DNA of 59,826 nt from Pseudonocardiaceae bacterium (GTDB taxonomy: Bacteria > Actinomycetota > Actinomycetes > Mycobacteriales > Pseudonocardiaceae). This document shows, one piece after another, positions 50,586 to 58,067 of the stretch (positions within the stretch are counted from its first letter, which is position 1; each line of letters opens with the position of its first letter). Position numbers and translations under genes: made by a program. The stretch covers positions 1-59,826 of the forward strand of contig WHSZ01000033.1 of assembly GCA_009379845.1 (NCBI GenBank). Reading direction: 5' to 3'. The notes below the pieces were generated by a model. It was not told where the DNA came from. It did not search any database and saw only the letters and a program-made list of their open reading frames with translations.

Positions 50586-50815
50586 CCGACGTGGTGTTTC
50601 CGCTGGTGGACGACGAGGCACCGGAATCGCCCGGCGTGGTGTCCACCTGGTTCGTCGAGGACGGCGCGCAGGTCCGGGAGGGCGAGCTGCTCGCCGAGGT
50701 ACAGGTGTCCAAGATCGCGGACGAAATCCTCGCCCCCGTCTCGGGCACCCTGCGCCACAAGGTCGCCGAGGGACAGGTCATCACCCAGGGCGCGGTAGTG
50801 GCCCTGCTCGAATAG
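50582..50815 (+). CDS. Stand-alone lipoyl-domain (carrier) protein
   Basis: A 77-residue protein that is just one lipoyl domain: MTDVVFPLVDDEAPESPGVV, WFVEDGAQVREGELLAEVQVSKIADEILAPVSGTLRH and QVITQGAVVALLE. The predicted lipoylation site is Lys44 in VQVSKIADEI, which replaces the classic DKA by SKI. It starts at GTG 50582 in a GTGA overlap with the E1beta stop. Normally the lipoyl domain is fused to an E2 acyltransferase; here it is free, so it looks like a carrier such as LbpA- or GcvH-type proteins. There is no E2 core nearby. It is the key element of the unusual locus. Confidence 0.85.
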   Translation: MTDVVFPLVDDEAPESPGVVSTWFVEDGAQVREGELLAEVQVSKIADEILAPVSGTLRHKVAEGQVITQGAVVALLE

Positions 50816-50827
50816 CGCGGCGAAAAG

Positions 50828-50854
50828 TGTCGATTTCCGTTCGGGTTGTTCGTT
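50828..50854 (+). promoter_or_regulatory. Candidate ECF42-type promoter
   Basis: TGTCGA (50828-50833), 17 bases, then CGTT (50851-50854). I recall TGTCGA as the -35 element of ECF42-group promoters, which precede DGPF/YciI genes; the recall should be checked. It is 35 bases before the ATG at 50889 and immediately precedes the module that encodes such a sigma factor. Confidence 0.5.
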
Positions 50855-50879
50855 TACTTGAAACCAACAACCCGAACGG
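50837..50879 (+). promoter_or_regulatory. Perfect 14-bp inverted repeat before the first DGPF gene
   Basis: CCGTTCGGGTTGTT (50837-50850) pairs with AACAACCCGAACGG (50866-50879) around a 15-base loop. It overlaps the putative ECF promoter and ends at the GGGAGG ribosome site (50878-50883). It may be a terminator of the dehydrogenase operon, an operator or a translational control hairpin. Confidence 0.6.
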
Positions 50880-50888
50880 GAGGACATC

Positions 50889-51236
50889 ATGGCTACCTAC
50901 CTCGGCCTGCTGCGCGGCGGCGGCGACGAGCAGGCCAAGCTGAGCCCGGATGAGGCGCAGCGAGCACTTGAGCGTTACATCGCGTGGAGCGAGGAGTTAA
51001 GCGTCGCCGGCAATCCGGTAGGGGGCGGCGGCCTGTCCCGAAGCGGACGCGTGCTGCGCAACGGCGGTGCGGCAACGGATGGGCCGTTCACCGAGGCTTC
51101 CGAGATCATCGGTGGTTTCCTGACCATCGAGGCGACCGACCTCGACGAGGCTGAGAAGATCTTCGGTACCCACCCGCATCTTGACTACGGTCGCATCGAG
51201 GTGCGCAAGGTCGGCGAGAGGGGTTGTGAAGACTGA
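50889..51236 (+). CDS. YciI/DGPF-domain protein 1
   Basis: A 115-residue YciI-like (DGPF) protein. Landmarks are MATYLGLLRGGGDEQAKLSP, ERYIAWSEELSVAGNPVGGG and the hallmark ATDGPFTEASEIIGGFLTIEATDLDEAEKIFGTHPHLDYGRIEVR. Such proteins are the conserved partners of ECF42 sigma genes; the enzymatic role is not established. ATG 50889 follows GGGAGG. It overlaps the next YciI-like gene by one base. Both may be under the control of the sigma factor encoded behind them. Confidence 0.9.
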   Translation: MATYLGLLRGGGDEQAKLSPDEAQRALERYIAWSEELSVAGNPVGGGGLSRSGRVLRNGGAATDGPFTEASEIIGGFLTIEATDLDEAEKIFGTHPHLDYGRIEVRKVGERGCED

Positions 51237-51574
51237 TGCCGAAATACATTGGTTTCGCTCGGGACGCGCACGACTGGGAGTCGATGACCGAGGCCGAGAT
51301 ACAGCAGGCGATGGAGCGCTATGTGGAGTGGAGCGAGGAACTCAAGCGCGCGGGTCACGCGGTCGACGGCGGGCCAGTCGGCGACGACGTGAAGGTGCTC
51401 CGCAGGGAAGCGGAGCTGATGGTGGCCGACGGGCCGTATGTCGAATCCAAGGAGGTGCTCGGCGGCGTGGCGATCGTCGAGGCGGCCGACCTGGACGAGG
51501 CGGTGCGGTTGTTCGGCACGCATCCGCATCTGGAGTTCGGCAGCATCGAGGTCCGTGAGCTCGGTGAGCTCTGA
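51236..51574 (+). CDS. YciI/DGPF-domain protein 2
   Basis: A 112-residue YciI-like protein and paralogue of the preceding one. Landmarks are MPKYIGFARDAHDWESMTEA, MERYVEWSEELKRAGHAVDGG and ELMVADGPYVESKEVLGGVAIVEAADLDEAVRLFGTHPHLEFGSIEVREL (here DGPY rather than DGPF). It starts at ATG 51236 in a TGATG overlap with the first copy, so they are translationally coupled. The sigma-factor gene starts inside its last codons. Confidence 0.9.
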   Translation: MPKYIGFARDAHDWESMTEAEIQQAMERYVEWSEELKRAGHAVDGGPVGDDVKVLRREAELMVADGPYVESKEVLGGVAIVEAADLDEAVRLFGTHPHLEFGSIEVRELGEL

Positions 51575-52800
51575 GCCGGCGCCCGTGGATGGCGTGGTGG
51601 CGCATCTGTTCCGGCACAGCGCCGGGCGGATCACCGCCACGCTGGTCCGCACCCTCGGCGCGGAGCGGTTGGAGCTGGCCGAGGAGGCGGTATCCGAGGC
51701 GCTGGTGCGCGCGCTGCAGACCTGGCCGCACAGCGGGGTTCCGGACAACCCGAGCGGCTGGTTGTTCCGTACCGCGCGGAACAAGGCGATCGACGAGCTT
51801 CGGCGGGAAGAATCGTTGCGGGCCAAGCTGGGTGTGCTCGCCGAACCGGTGGCCGGCCGGGGTGGTTACGACGACTCGGAGCTTGCGCTGATATTCCTGT
51901 GCTGCCATCCGGGATTGCCGCAGGCTTCGCGGGTGGCGCTGACCCTGAAGACGGTCGGCGGGCTCGGAGTGAACGAGATCGCCTCCGCGCTGTTGAGCAC
52001 ACCGTCCACTGTGGCCCAGCGGCTGGTGCGGGCAAAGCGGTGGTTGCGCACCGAAGCCCGCCGCATCGAGGTGCCGCAGCCGGATGAGCTCGAGTCGCGT
52101 GTGGACAGCGTACTTTCCGTGCTGTACTTGCTTTTCAACGCCGGCTACGACGCGGTTTCCGGGGAGAGCGCGGTCCGCGCCGAGTTGTGTGGCGAGGCGA
52201 TCCGGCTGTGCTCGCTGGTGCTGGCTGATCGGCGTACCGATCTGCCAAGGGCGCGGGCGCTGCTCGCGTTGATGCAGCTGCAGGCCAGCAGGCTGCCGGC
52301 ACGCGTCGACGACGCCGGTGACCCGCTGCTGCTCGACGAGCAGGATCGGTCCCGGTGGGACGGCCGGCGAGCTGATCGGGGCAGGGGCGCGGAACCTGGC
52401 GCTGGCTTCGCGGGGTACCGAGCTCTCCGCGTATCACGTCGAGGCGGCCATCGCCGCCTGCCACGCGGCCGCTCGCGACGAGGAAAGCACCGACTGGCAG
52501 CGGATTCTCTCGCTGTACGACGATTTGCTCAGGTTGCGGCCGTCACCGGTCGCGGAGCTGAACCGGGCGATCGCGCTGGCGATGACGCAAGGGTCGGAGG
52601 CAGGGATCGGGTCGCTCGACCGGCTGCGCGACCGTGCCGAGCTGCGGCAGTACGTGCTGCTGCCGGCAGCGCTGGGAGCACTCTGGTTACGCGCGGGTGA
52701 TCCCGCGCGGGCTGCGGGCCACTACCGCCACGCGCTGGAGCTCCCGTGCTCGGAGCCGGCGCGGCGCTTCCTGGAACGCCGGCTCGCGTCCTGCGCCTGA
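51564..52800 (+). pseudogene. ECF42-type sigma factor with C-terminal TPR-like extension, frameshifted
   Basis: The first part (GTG 51564, or GTG 51555) has the sigma-70 region 2 and region 4 features: HLFRHSAGRITATLVRTLGA, PSGWLFRTARNKAIDELRRE, LALIFLCCHPGLPQASRVALTLKTVGGLGVNEIASALLSTPSTVAQRLVRAKRWLR. The C-terminal helical extension (SVLYLLFNAGYDA, ELCGEAIRLCSLVLADR) is that of the ECF42 group. At about 52360 the frame is lost (WDG|RRADRG) and the rest of the extension continues in another frame (ELIGAGARNLALASRGTELS, HVEAAIAACHAAA, to LASCA) as far as the stop at 52800. One base too many is the simplest cause. A truncated sigma factor may still be made. A sequence error is not excluded. 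Confidence 0.75.
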
Positions 52801-52811
52801 CCCCCGTACCA

Positions 52812-52830
52812 GCCTCGTGAGTCACGAGGC
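52812..52830. terminator. 9-bp palindromic hairpin between convergent genes
   Basis: GCCTCGTGA pairs with TCACGAGGC around one base, just after the sigma-gene stop and over the last codons of the convergent symporter. It can terminate either transcript. No T-run follows. Confidence 0.55.
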
Positions 52831-54480
52831 GCCGACCGCGCGGAGGTTCTTGTCTCCCTCATCGGCGTGGTAGTCGGACCCGGTGGTGGCGTCCGTGCCG
52901 GACGGGACGCCGAGCCGCCGCACCACCAGCGTGACCACGGCGGCCACCAGCAGGTTCGCCAGCAGCGCGATGAAGCCCGGGTACATCATCGTTTCCACCC
53001 CGGCGAACGGGTGCCAGCCGAACAGCGACAGCTGGTCCAGCAGCAACGCCGAGCCGCCGAAGTGCTCCTTGCCGGTCGCCGGGTTCGGGATGCTGTACAG
53101 CATCTGGATGCCCCACAGGATGCCGACGGCCCAGCCCGCGATCAGCCCGACGCGGTGGAACCACCTGGTGTACAGCGAAAGCGCCACGGCCGGCAGGGTC
53201 TGCAAGATCAGCACGCCGCCGATCAGCTGCAGGTCGATGGAGAACTGCGGATCGATGAACAGGATGAACGCGACCGCACCGAACTTCACCACCAGCGACG
53301 CGATCTTCGCCTGCCTTGCCTCCTGGCCAGGCGTCGCGTCCCGCTTCAGGTACTCCTTGTACACGTTGCGGGTCCACAGGTTCGCCGCGGCGATCGACAT
53401 GACCGCGGCCGGCACCAGCGCGCCGATCCCGATCGCGGCGAACGCGATACCCGCGAACCAGGAAGGGAACTCCTGGCCGAACAGCACCGGAACCACCGTG
53501 TTCGAGTCCGGCCGCCCGGTCGCCGCGTTCGTGATCGGCTCGACGCCGCCGGCCAGCGCGACGAAACCGAGCAGCGCCAGCAGTCCGAGCAGGAACGAGT
53601 ACGCCGGCAACGCCGCCATGTTGCGCTTGATGACGTTCCGCCCTCTGGCGGCCAGGATCGCGGTCAGCGCGTGCGGGTAAAGGAACAGCGCGAGCGCCGA
53701 GCCGAGCGCCAGCGTCGCGTACTGCAGCTGGCTCGGCTCGGCGAGCACCAGCGAGCCGGACGGCTTGCCGGTGTCCGGATTCGGCTGGCTGAGTATCTGC
53801 TCGGCACTGTCGAAGATCGACGCCCAGCCGCCTAGCTTGGCCGGCAGGTAGAACACCGCCACGAAGATCACGATGTAGATCAGCAGGTCCTTGACGAACG
53901 CGATCAGTGCAGGCGCCCGCAACCCGGACTGGTAGGTGTACAGCGCCAGCACGATGAACGCGATCAGCAACGGAAGGTGCCCGAGAATTCCGGTGCCGTT
54001 CAGCCCCATGGTGCGCAGCACCGCCTCGAGCCCGACGAGCTGCAGCGCGATGTACGGCATGGTGGCGACCAGGCCGGTGATCGCGATCGCCAGCGCGAGT
54101 GTCGGCGAGCCGAACCTGCCCCGCACGTAGTCGGCCGAGGTCACATAGCCGTGCACCCGGGAAACCGACCACAACCTCAGCGCCGGCAGCAGCACGATCG
54201 GGTAGGCGATCACGGCGTACGGCATCGCGAAGAAGCCCATCGCGCCCGCGCCGAAGATCAACGCTGGTACCGCGACGAAGGTGTACGCGGTGTACAGATC
54301 ACCGCCGAGCAGGAACCAGGTGATCCACGCACCGAACTTCCGCCCACCGAGTCCCCACTCGTCGAGGTGCTCAAGGGTGCGGCCGGCCTTCCAGCGAGCG
54401 GCGAGGAAACCAAGCACCGTCACGAACAGGAACAGGACGGTGAAGATGACGAGCTCCACCCATCGCAGGTCCGACGTCAC
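52822..54480 (-). CDS. MctP-like sodium:solute symporter (monocarboxylate uptake)
   Basis: A 552-residue SSS-family transporter with about 13 membrane segments. The order is like MctP-type monocarboxylate permeases: DEWGLGGRKFGAWITWFLLGGDLYTAYTFVAVPALIFG, MPYAVIAYPIVLLPALRLW, GYVTSADYVRGRFGSPTLAL, YTYQSGLRAPALIAFVKD, HALTAILAARGRNVIKRN and AIGALVPAAVMSIAAANLWTRNVYKEYL. A small membrane protein gene is just upstream, overlapping by four bases. MctP in rhizobia takes up lactate, pyruvate, propionate and acetate. A pyruvate-like supply would suit the dehydrogenase genes near 48-50 kb but the link is not shown. Confidence 0.88.
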   Translation of the reverse strand: MTSDLRWVELVIFTVLFLFVTVLGFLAARWKAGRTLEHLDEWGLGGRKFGAWITWFLLGGDLYTAYTFVAVPALIFGAGAMGFFAMPYAVIAYPIVLLPALRLWSVSRVHGYVTSADYVRGRFGSPTLALAIAITGLVATMPYIALQLVGLEAVLRTMGLNGTGILGHLPLLIAFIVLALYTYQSGLRAPALIAFVKDLLIYIVIFVAVFYLPAKLGGWASIFDSAEQILSQPNPDTGKPSGSLVLAEPSQLQYATLALGSALALFLYPHALTAILAARGRNVIKRNMAALPAYSFLLGLLALLGFVALAGGVEPITNAATGRPDSNTVVPVLFGQEFPSWFAGIAFAAIGIGALVPAAVMSIAAANLWTRNVYKEYLKRDATPGQEARQAKIASLVVKFGAVAFILFIDPQFSIDLQLIGGVLILQTLPAVALSLYTRWFHRVGLIAGWAVGILWGIQMLYSIPNPATGKEHFGGSALLLDQLSLFGWHPFAGVETMMYPGFIALLANLLVAAVVTLVVRRLGVPSGTDATTGSDYHADEGDKNLRAVGAS

Positions 54481-54758
54481 TGCTGGCTCCCCTCGTCGAG
54501 GTCGTCAACGTCGAGCCGATCGGGTTTGTCCGTGCGCACCGGCTCGTCGCGGGTCATCCGGTAGACGACGGCGACGCACAGCACCCCGACGGCGACCCAG
54601 CCGAGCTGCGACCAGTAGAAGAACGGGATACCGAACAAGCGCGGCTCGATCCGGTTGAACAGCGGTGTGAACAAGGTCAGCAGCGGGACCAGCAACAGCA
54701 GGTTCCACGCGTTCCAGCGCAGTCCGGTCGGCCGCCCGGAGTGGGGTGGCGAAGACAT
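54477..54758 (-). CDS. DUF3311-type small membrane protein paired with MctP-like symporter
   Basis: A 93-residue protein with two membrane segments (about 18-34 and 48-68) and an acidic C-terminus (DKPDRLDVDDLDEGSQQ). The pattern LLLLVPLLTLFTPLFNRIEPRLFGIPFFYWSQLGWVAVGVLCVAVVY is that of DUF3311, which is usually linked to MctP. The ATG at 54758 starts the frame and its stop overlaps the symporter start by four bases, so the two are one unit. It is a second instance, with 8074-8364, of a symporter plus small partner. Confidence 0.85.
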   Translation of the reverse strand: MSSPPHSGRPTGLRWNAWNLLLLVPLLTLFTPLFNRIEPRLFGIPFFYWSQLGWVAVGVLCVAVVYRMTRDEPVRTDKPDRLDVDDLDEGSQQ

Positions 54759-54916
54759 ATTCGACGCCTCTCGTGGTGTGCACCGGGACGCCCTGGGCGA
54801 TCAAGACGTCCCGCGGATGTTAAGCCGCCACTGCCGCCCCGTCACCGCCGGCTTCCGAATCGTGACAAATACGAATTCCCGGTAGAGTTCGGCCAACATC
54901 AAGATCGTGGGGTGAC

Positions 54917-55783
54917 ATGGGCATTCGAACCACCGCGGCAACGCTGAGCGTGTTGGGGATGGTCGCGCTGATCGCGGGGTGCGACACACGGATCGCCGGG
55001 ACGGCCACGTCGGTCGAGGGAGCGGGTGCCCAGTCCGGCGCACCCTCGTCGACCGGCAGCCCCGAGCAGAGCCGTCCGGCTGCCGGCGACTGCACGAACC
55101 AGACGGATCTTGCCGTGCTGGACTGCTCCGAGTCGCACGACGCGGAAATCGTGGAGGCTGGCCAGTTCCCGGCCAATATGCCGGACACCCTGCCCGACGA
55201 GAACACCGTCACCAGGCAGGTGCTGCCTGGCTGCCGGGAGTCCGTCGCCACCTTCGTTGGCAGCCCGCACTACGACGTCACGAGCGTGCGCGCCTGGCTG
55301 TACTGGCCATCCGAGCAGGACTGGGCCGCGGGCCAGCGGTGGCGGATGTGCGCCGCGGTGGAAACCAACGCGGACGGTCAGCCGAGCCGGCGTTCCGGTT
55401 CGCTGCGCGGTGCGCTGGCCGGCAACGGGTACCTCGATTTCCAGCTGTGCTCGTCGACACGGCCATCGAAGTCGGAGCTCAAGCGCGTTTCCTGCGACGG
55501 CCCGCACGTCGCTGAGGCGATCCCCGGCGTGCTCGATCTCGGCGACCCGAGCGATCCGTTCCCCAGCGAGCAGTCGATCAACGACCGGGCCATGCCGCAC
55601 TGCAATCAGGCCGCCACGCGCTACGTCGGCACGACCGGCCGTCCGGATATCGCGGTCGCGTGGCGCTGGCCGAGCGAGCAGGAATGGGCCGAAGGCTTCA
55701 CCAACGTCACCTGCTACGTGGAAACGCAGCGACCGGTGCGCGGGCGGGTGCACAACCTCGGCGGCGCCCCGCTGCCGGGCTGA
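54917..55783 (+). CDS. Septum-formation-domain lipoprotein
   Basis: A 288-residue exported lipoprotein. The signal (MGIRTTAATLSVLGMVALIAGC) ends in the lipobox LIAGC with Cys22. The mature part has two copies of the actinobacterial septum-formation domain: ECTNQTDLAVLDCSESHDAEIVEAGQF with SVRAWLYWPSEQDWAAGQRWRMC, and KRVSCDGPHVAEAIPGVL with IAVAWRWPSEQEWAEGFTNVTCYV. Each has the paired Cys, His and Trp-Pro-x-E-Q-x-W pattern. It is preceded by a Gly/Ser-rich linker. ATG 54917 is used, divergent from the DUF3311 gene. A role in cell division or envelope is inferred from the family name only. Confidence 0.9.
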   Translation: MGIRTTAATLSVLGMVALIAGCDTRIAGTATSVEGAGAQSGAPSSTGSPEQSRPAAGDCTNQTDLAVLDCSESHDAEIVEAGQFPANMPDTLPDENTVTRQVLPGCRESVATFVGSPHYDVTSVRAWLYWPSEQDWAAGQRWRMCAAVETNADGQPSRRSGSLRGALAGNGYLDFQLCSSTRPSKSELKRVSCDGPHVAEAIPGVLDLGDPSDPFPSEQSINDRAMPHCNQAATRYVGTTGRPDIAVAWRWPSEQEWAEGFTNVTCYVETQRPVRGRVHNLGGAPLPG

Positions 55784-55858
55784 GCAACGTCAACATCACC
55801 GGGCCGGATGAATCAACCGGCTCACGCGCACACCCGAGATACCGTCGTCAGCCGGCGT

Positions 55859-55870
55859 AGATGATCATCT
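55859..55870. promoter_or_regulatory. 12-bp perfect palindrome before the TAP-like gene
   Basis: AGATGATCATCT is a perfect palindrome about 51 bases upstream of the ATG at 55921 and 76 bases after the lipoprotein stop. It is a candidate operator. No regulator is next to it. Confidence 0.3.
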
Positions 55871-55920
55871 CGTGACGTCCAGTTCGGCCGTCGAGAAGCC
55901 CGCATGACAAGGGGAGATAG

Positions 55921-57600
55921 ATGAGGAACGTCCGCTTCACGGCGGCGATTCCGGTACTGGTGGGCGCATTGCTCGCCGCGGGGCAGCCGGTGACCGCCGA
56001 GACCGCGGAAGCGCCCGCGCGCCATGAAGCCATCCCGGAGCGCTACCTGAACCAGCGGATCGACTGGAAGCCGTGCTACCCGGACGGGCCGCCGGCCAAG
56101 CTGCCGCCCGGTGCCGGAAAGCTGCGGTGCGGCAGCTTCGTCGCGCCGCGCGACTGGGACCGGCCGGCCGGTGGCCCGGACGTGACCCTCGCGGTGAGCC
56201 GGCTGCCGTCGACCGGCAAGGCGAAAGCCAGCGTGCTGACCAACCCCGGCGGGCCGGGAGCGCCGGGCCGCACCACTCCGCTGATGCTGAAGGACCGCGC
56301 GAAGTTGCGGGCCAGCCAGGAAATCGTCGGGATCGACCCGCGCGGCACCGGGGACAGCAGCAACATCACCTGCGACGGCAAGGCCGAACTCGACGAGGAC
56401 CTCGACCCGCGGGATCGCAGCCGGGAGAACCTGGACCTCGTCCTGAACTCCAACGAGCTGATCTCGCAGTTCTGCCAGACCAAATCGGGCGACATGGGCA
56501 ACCACGTCAATACCGAGCAAACCGTGCGGGATTACGACCTGCTGCGCGCGTTGCTCGGTAGGAAGAAGGTCAACTGGGTCGGGTATTCGGCGGGCACCTG
56601 GCTCGGCGCGCACTACGCGACGGCGTTTCCCGAACACGTGGGGAAGTTCGTGCTGGACTCCAACGTCGAGTTCACCACCGATTTTCAGGAGTCCTTCGAT
56701 TGGCAACCACTCGGCTTCGAACGCCGCTTCCGGCAGGATTTCCTGACCTGGATGGGCGACTACGACTCGGTGTACCACCTCGGCACCGACCGAGAGGCCG
56801 TGCGGCGCAACTACGAGCGGATCCGTGCCTCGCTCGCGGACAAGCCCCTTGATCTTGGCGAGGACCAGCAACTCACCGCGGCTGGACTCGACACCGCGAT
56901 CTCCAGCGGGCTGTACAGCAAGGAGGATTTCCCGAAGCTCGGCGAACTGTTCGGCAAGTTGGCTTCGCTGACCGGGGTACGACCGGCCCCGGCGAACCGG
57001 GACACCGCGGTGCGGGCGATTTCCGGGTACCAGCAACGGATGGAGCGGCGTGGGCCGCGGATGCGCCCGCCACGCCGCTACCAGGACGCCTCGGACGCCA
57101 GTTTCATCGCGGTAACGTGCAACGACACCCGGTGGACGGACAGCAGGTACAGCCTCGTGCCCAAGTCGCAGCGGATGGGCGAAAAGTATCCGCTGCTTGG
57201 CTGGAGTTGGGTCGCGCAACCGTGCGTCAGCTGGGACCGGCCGAACGTGGATCTGCCGACGCCGGACGGCGCGGGCGTGCCGCCGGTGTTGATGGTGCAG
57301 TCGGTGCGGGACCCGGCGACACCGATCGAGGGTGCCAGGCGGGCGCACGAGAGGTTCGCGGGATCCCGGATGATCACCGTGACCGGCGAGGGTGATCACG
57401 GGATCTACGGGAGCGGGAACCGGTGCGTGAACGGCAAGGTGGAGAAGTACCTGGTGGACGGTGTGATGCCGGCCGGGGACTCGAGGTGTCCTGGGATGCC
57501 GCTGCCTGATCCGCACGCGGATCGTGCCAGCGGTCCGGCGCCGGCCGGGTTGGGCGCCGCGGCGGAGTACCGCGCGGCGTCCGGATCGCTACCGCGCTAG
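55921..57600 (+). CDS. Secreted alpha/beta hydrolase, tripeptidyl-aminopeptidase (TAP) type, S33
   Basis: A 559-residue exported hydrolase. A signal peptide (1-26, MRNVRFTAAIPVLVGALLAAGQPVTA) is followed by the S33/TAP pattern: RCGSFVAPRDWDRP, VLTNPGGPG (oxyanion loop, 108-113), VGIDPRGTGDS, catalytic Ser223 in WVGYSAGTWLGA, Asp in VQSVRDPATPIEG and His in GEGDHGIYG. The C-terminal TAP-like region is present. It probably removes peptides or acyl groups outside the cell. ATG 55921 follows GGGGAG. A hairpin at 57627-57658 follows. The substrate is not known. Confidence 0.92.
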   Translation: MRNVRFTAAIPVLVGALLAAGQPVTAETAEAPARHEAIPERYLNQRIDWKPCYPDGPPAKLPPGAGKLRCGSFVAPRDWDRPAGGPDVTLAVSRLPSTGKAKASVLTNPGGPGAPGRTTPLMLKDRAKLRASQEIVGIDPRGTGDSSNITCDGKAELDEDLDPRDRSRENLDLVLNSNELISQFCQTKSGDMGNHVNTEQTVRDYDLLRALLGRKKVNWVGYSAGTWLGAHYATAFPEHVGKFVLDSNVEFTTDFQESFDWQPLGFERRFRQDFLTWMGDYDSVYHLGTDREAVRRNYERIRASLADKPLDLGEDQQLTAAGLDTAISSGLYSKEDFPKLGELFGKLASLTGVRPAPANRDTAVRAISGYQQRMERRGPRMRPPRRYQDASDASFIAVTCNDTRWTDSRYSLVPKSQRMGEKYPLLGWSWVAQPCVSWDRPNVDLPTPDGAGVPPVLMVQSVRDPATPIEGARRAHERFAGSRMITVTGEGDHGIYGSGNRCVNGKVEKYLVDGVMPAGDSRCPGMPLPDPHADRASGPAPAGLGAAAEYRAASGSLPR

Positions 57601-57759
57601 AACGTACTGGCTGGTCACGTTGCGGTGGACCCCGCCATGCTCCGGTACGGCGGGGTCCGATACGAACGGTTCCTGCCCGACCTCACGCCGGAGCGCGACG
57701 AGCACCATGAGCCCGGCGACCACGGCCAGCACCAGCATCGCGAGACCTGCGGATACCAT
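57589..57759 (-). CDS. 56-residue single-TM protein, unrecognised
   Basis: A small ORF, absent from most gene lists because of its size. It starts at ATG 57759 after GAAGGTGG and reads MVSAGLAMLVLAVVAGLMVL, then VALRREVGQEPFVSDPAVPE and ends QYVLAR. A strong hydrophobic N-terminal helix and a charged tail make it look like a real small membrane protein. It is convergent with the TAP gene, overlapping its end by 12 bases, and includes the hairpin at 57627-57658 in its coding region. I do not recognise the family. It could be a spurious frame; no homologue is known to me. Confidence 0.45.
   Translation of the reverse strand: MVSAGLAMLVLAVVAGLMVLVALRREVGQEPFVSDPAVPEHGGVHRNVTSQYVLAR
57627..57658 (+). 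terminator. 10-bp hairpin after the TAP-like gene
   Basis: GGACCCCGCC (57627-57636) pairs with GGCGGGGTCC (57649-57658) around a 12-base loop, 26 bases past the TAP stop. No U-run is present. It overlaps the small minus-strand ORF. Confidence 0.6.
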
Positions 57760-58067
57760 GGCTCACCACCTTCTTCCCTGTTGACAACCGTGGGCTTCGC
57801 GCCTCACAACACAAGCTGAGACGCGCACCCCGCCCGGCAGGTTGCGTGGGTTTTCCAGGTCATGGCCGCATCGCACTAATGGCCTAGCGGCGGGCGTTGG
57901 TCAACAGGGTTGTGCACAGATTTATCCACAGGGTGTGGGTAATCCGGTAGAGGCAATTCCCGTTCGCCGAGTTGCGAGTAACTCACCAACCTGTCAGGGG
58001 AGCCCGGAGCGGTTCGCCGGTAGCGAACCCAACGGCGTCGCGCGAGCACGGATGGTGTGCTGGGCAG
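57760..58067. other. 308-bp intergenic region with a DnaA-box cluster
   Basis: No gene is supported. It contains the divergent promoters of the small ORF and the epimerase, a cluster of DnaA-box-like sequences at 57910-57942 and a GAGTT/AACTC inverted repeat at 57969-57984. GC is lower around the cluster. Confidence 0.6.
57910..57942. promoter_or_regulatory. Cluster of three DnaA-box-like sequences
   Basis: TTGTGCACA (57910-57918) differs at one position from the DnaA box TTGTCCACA. TTATCCACA (57922-57930) is a perfect box. TGTGGGTAA (57934-57942) is the reverse complement of TTACCCACA, one mismatch. Three in 33 bases is more than chance in GC-rich DNA. No dnaA, dnaN or gyr gene is near, so this is not oriC. 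Confidence 0.65.

Noticed and set aside
57760..58067. Chromosomal origin of replication
   Set aside because: DnaA-box-like sites are present but there are only three and no dnaA, dnaN or recF neighbour.
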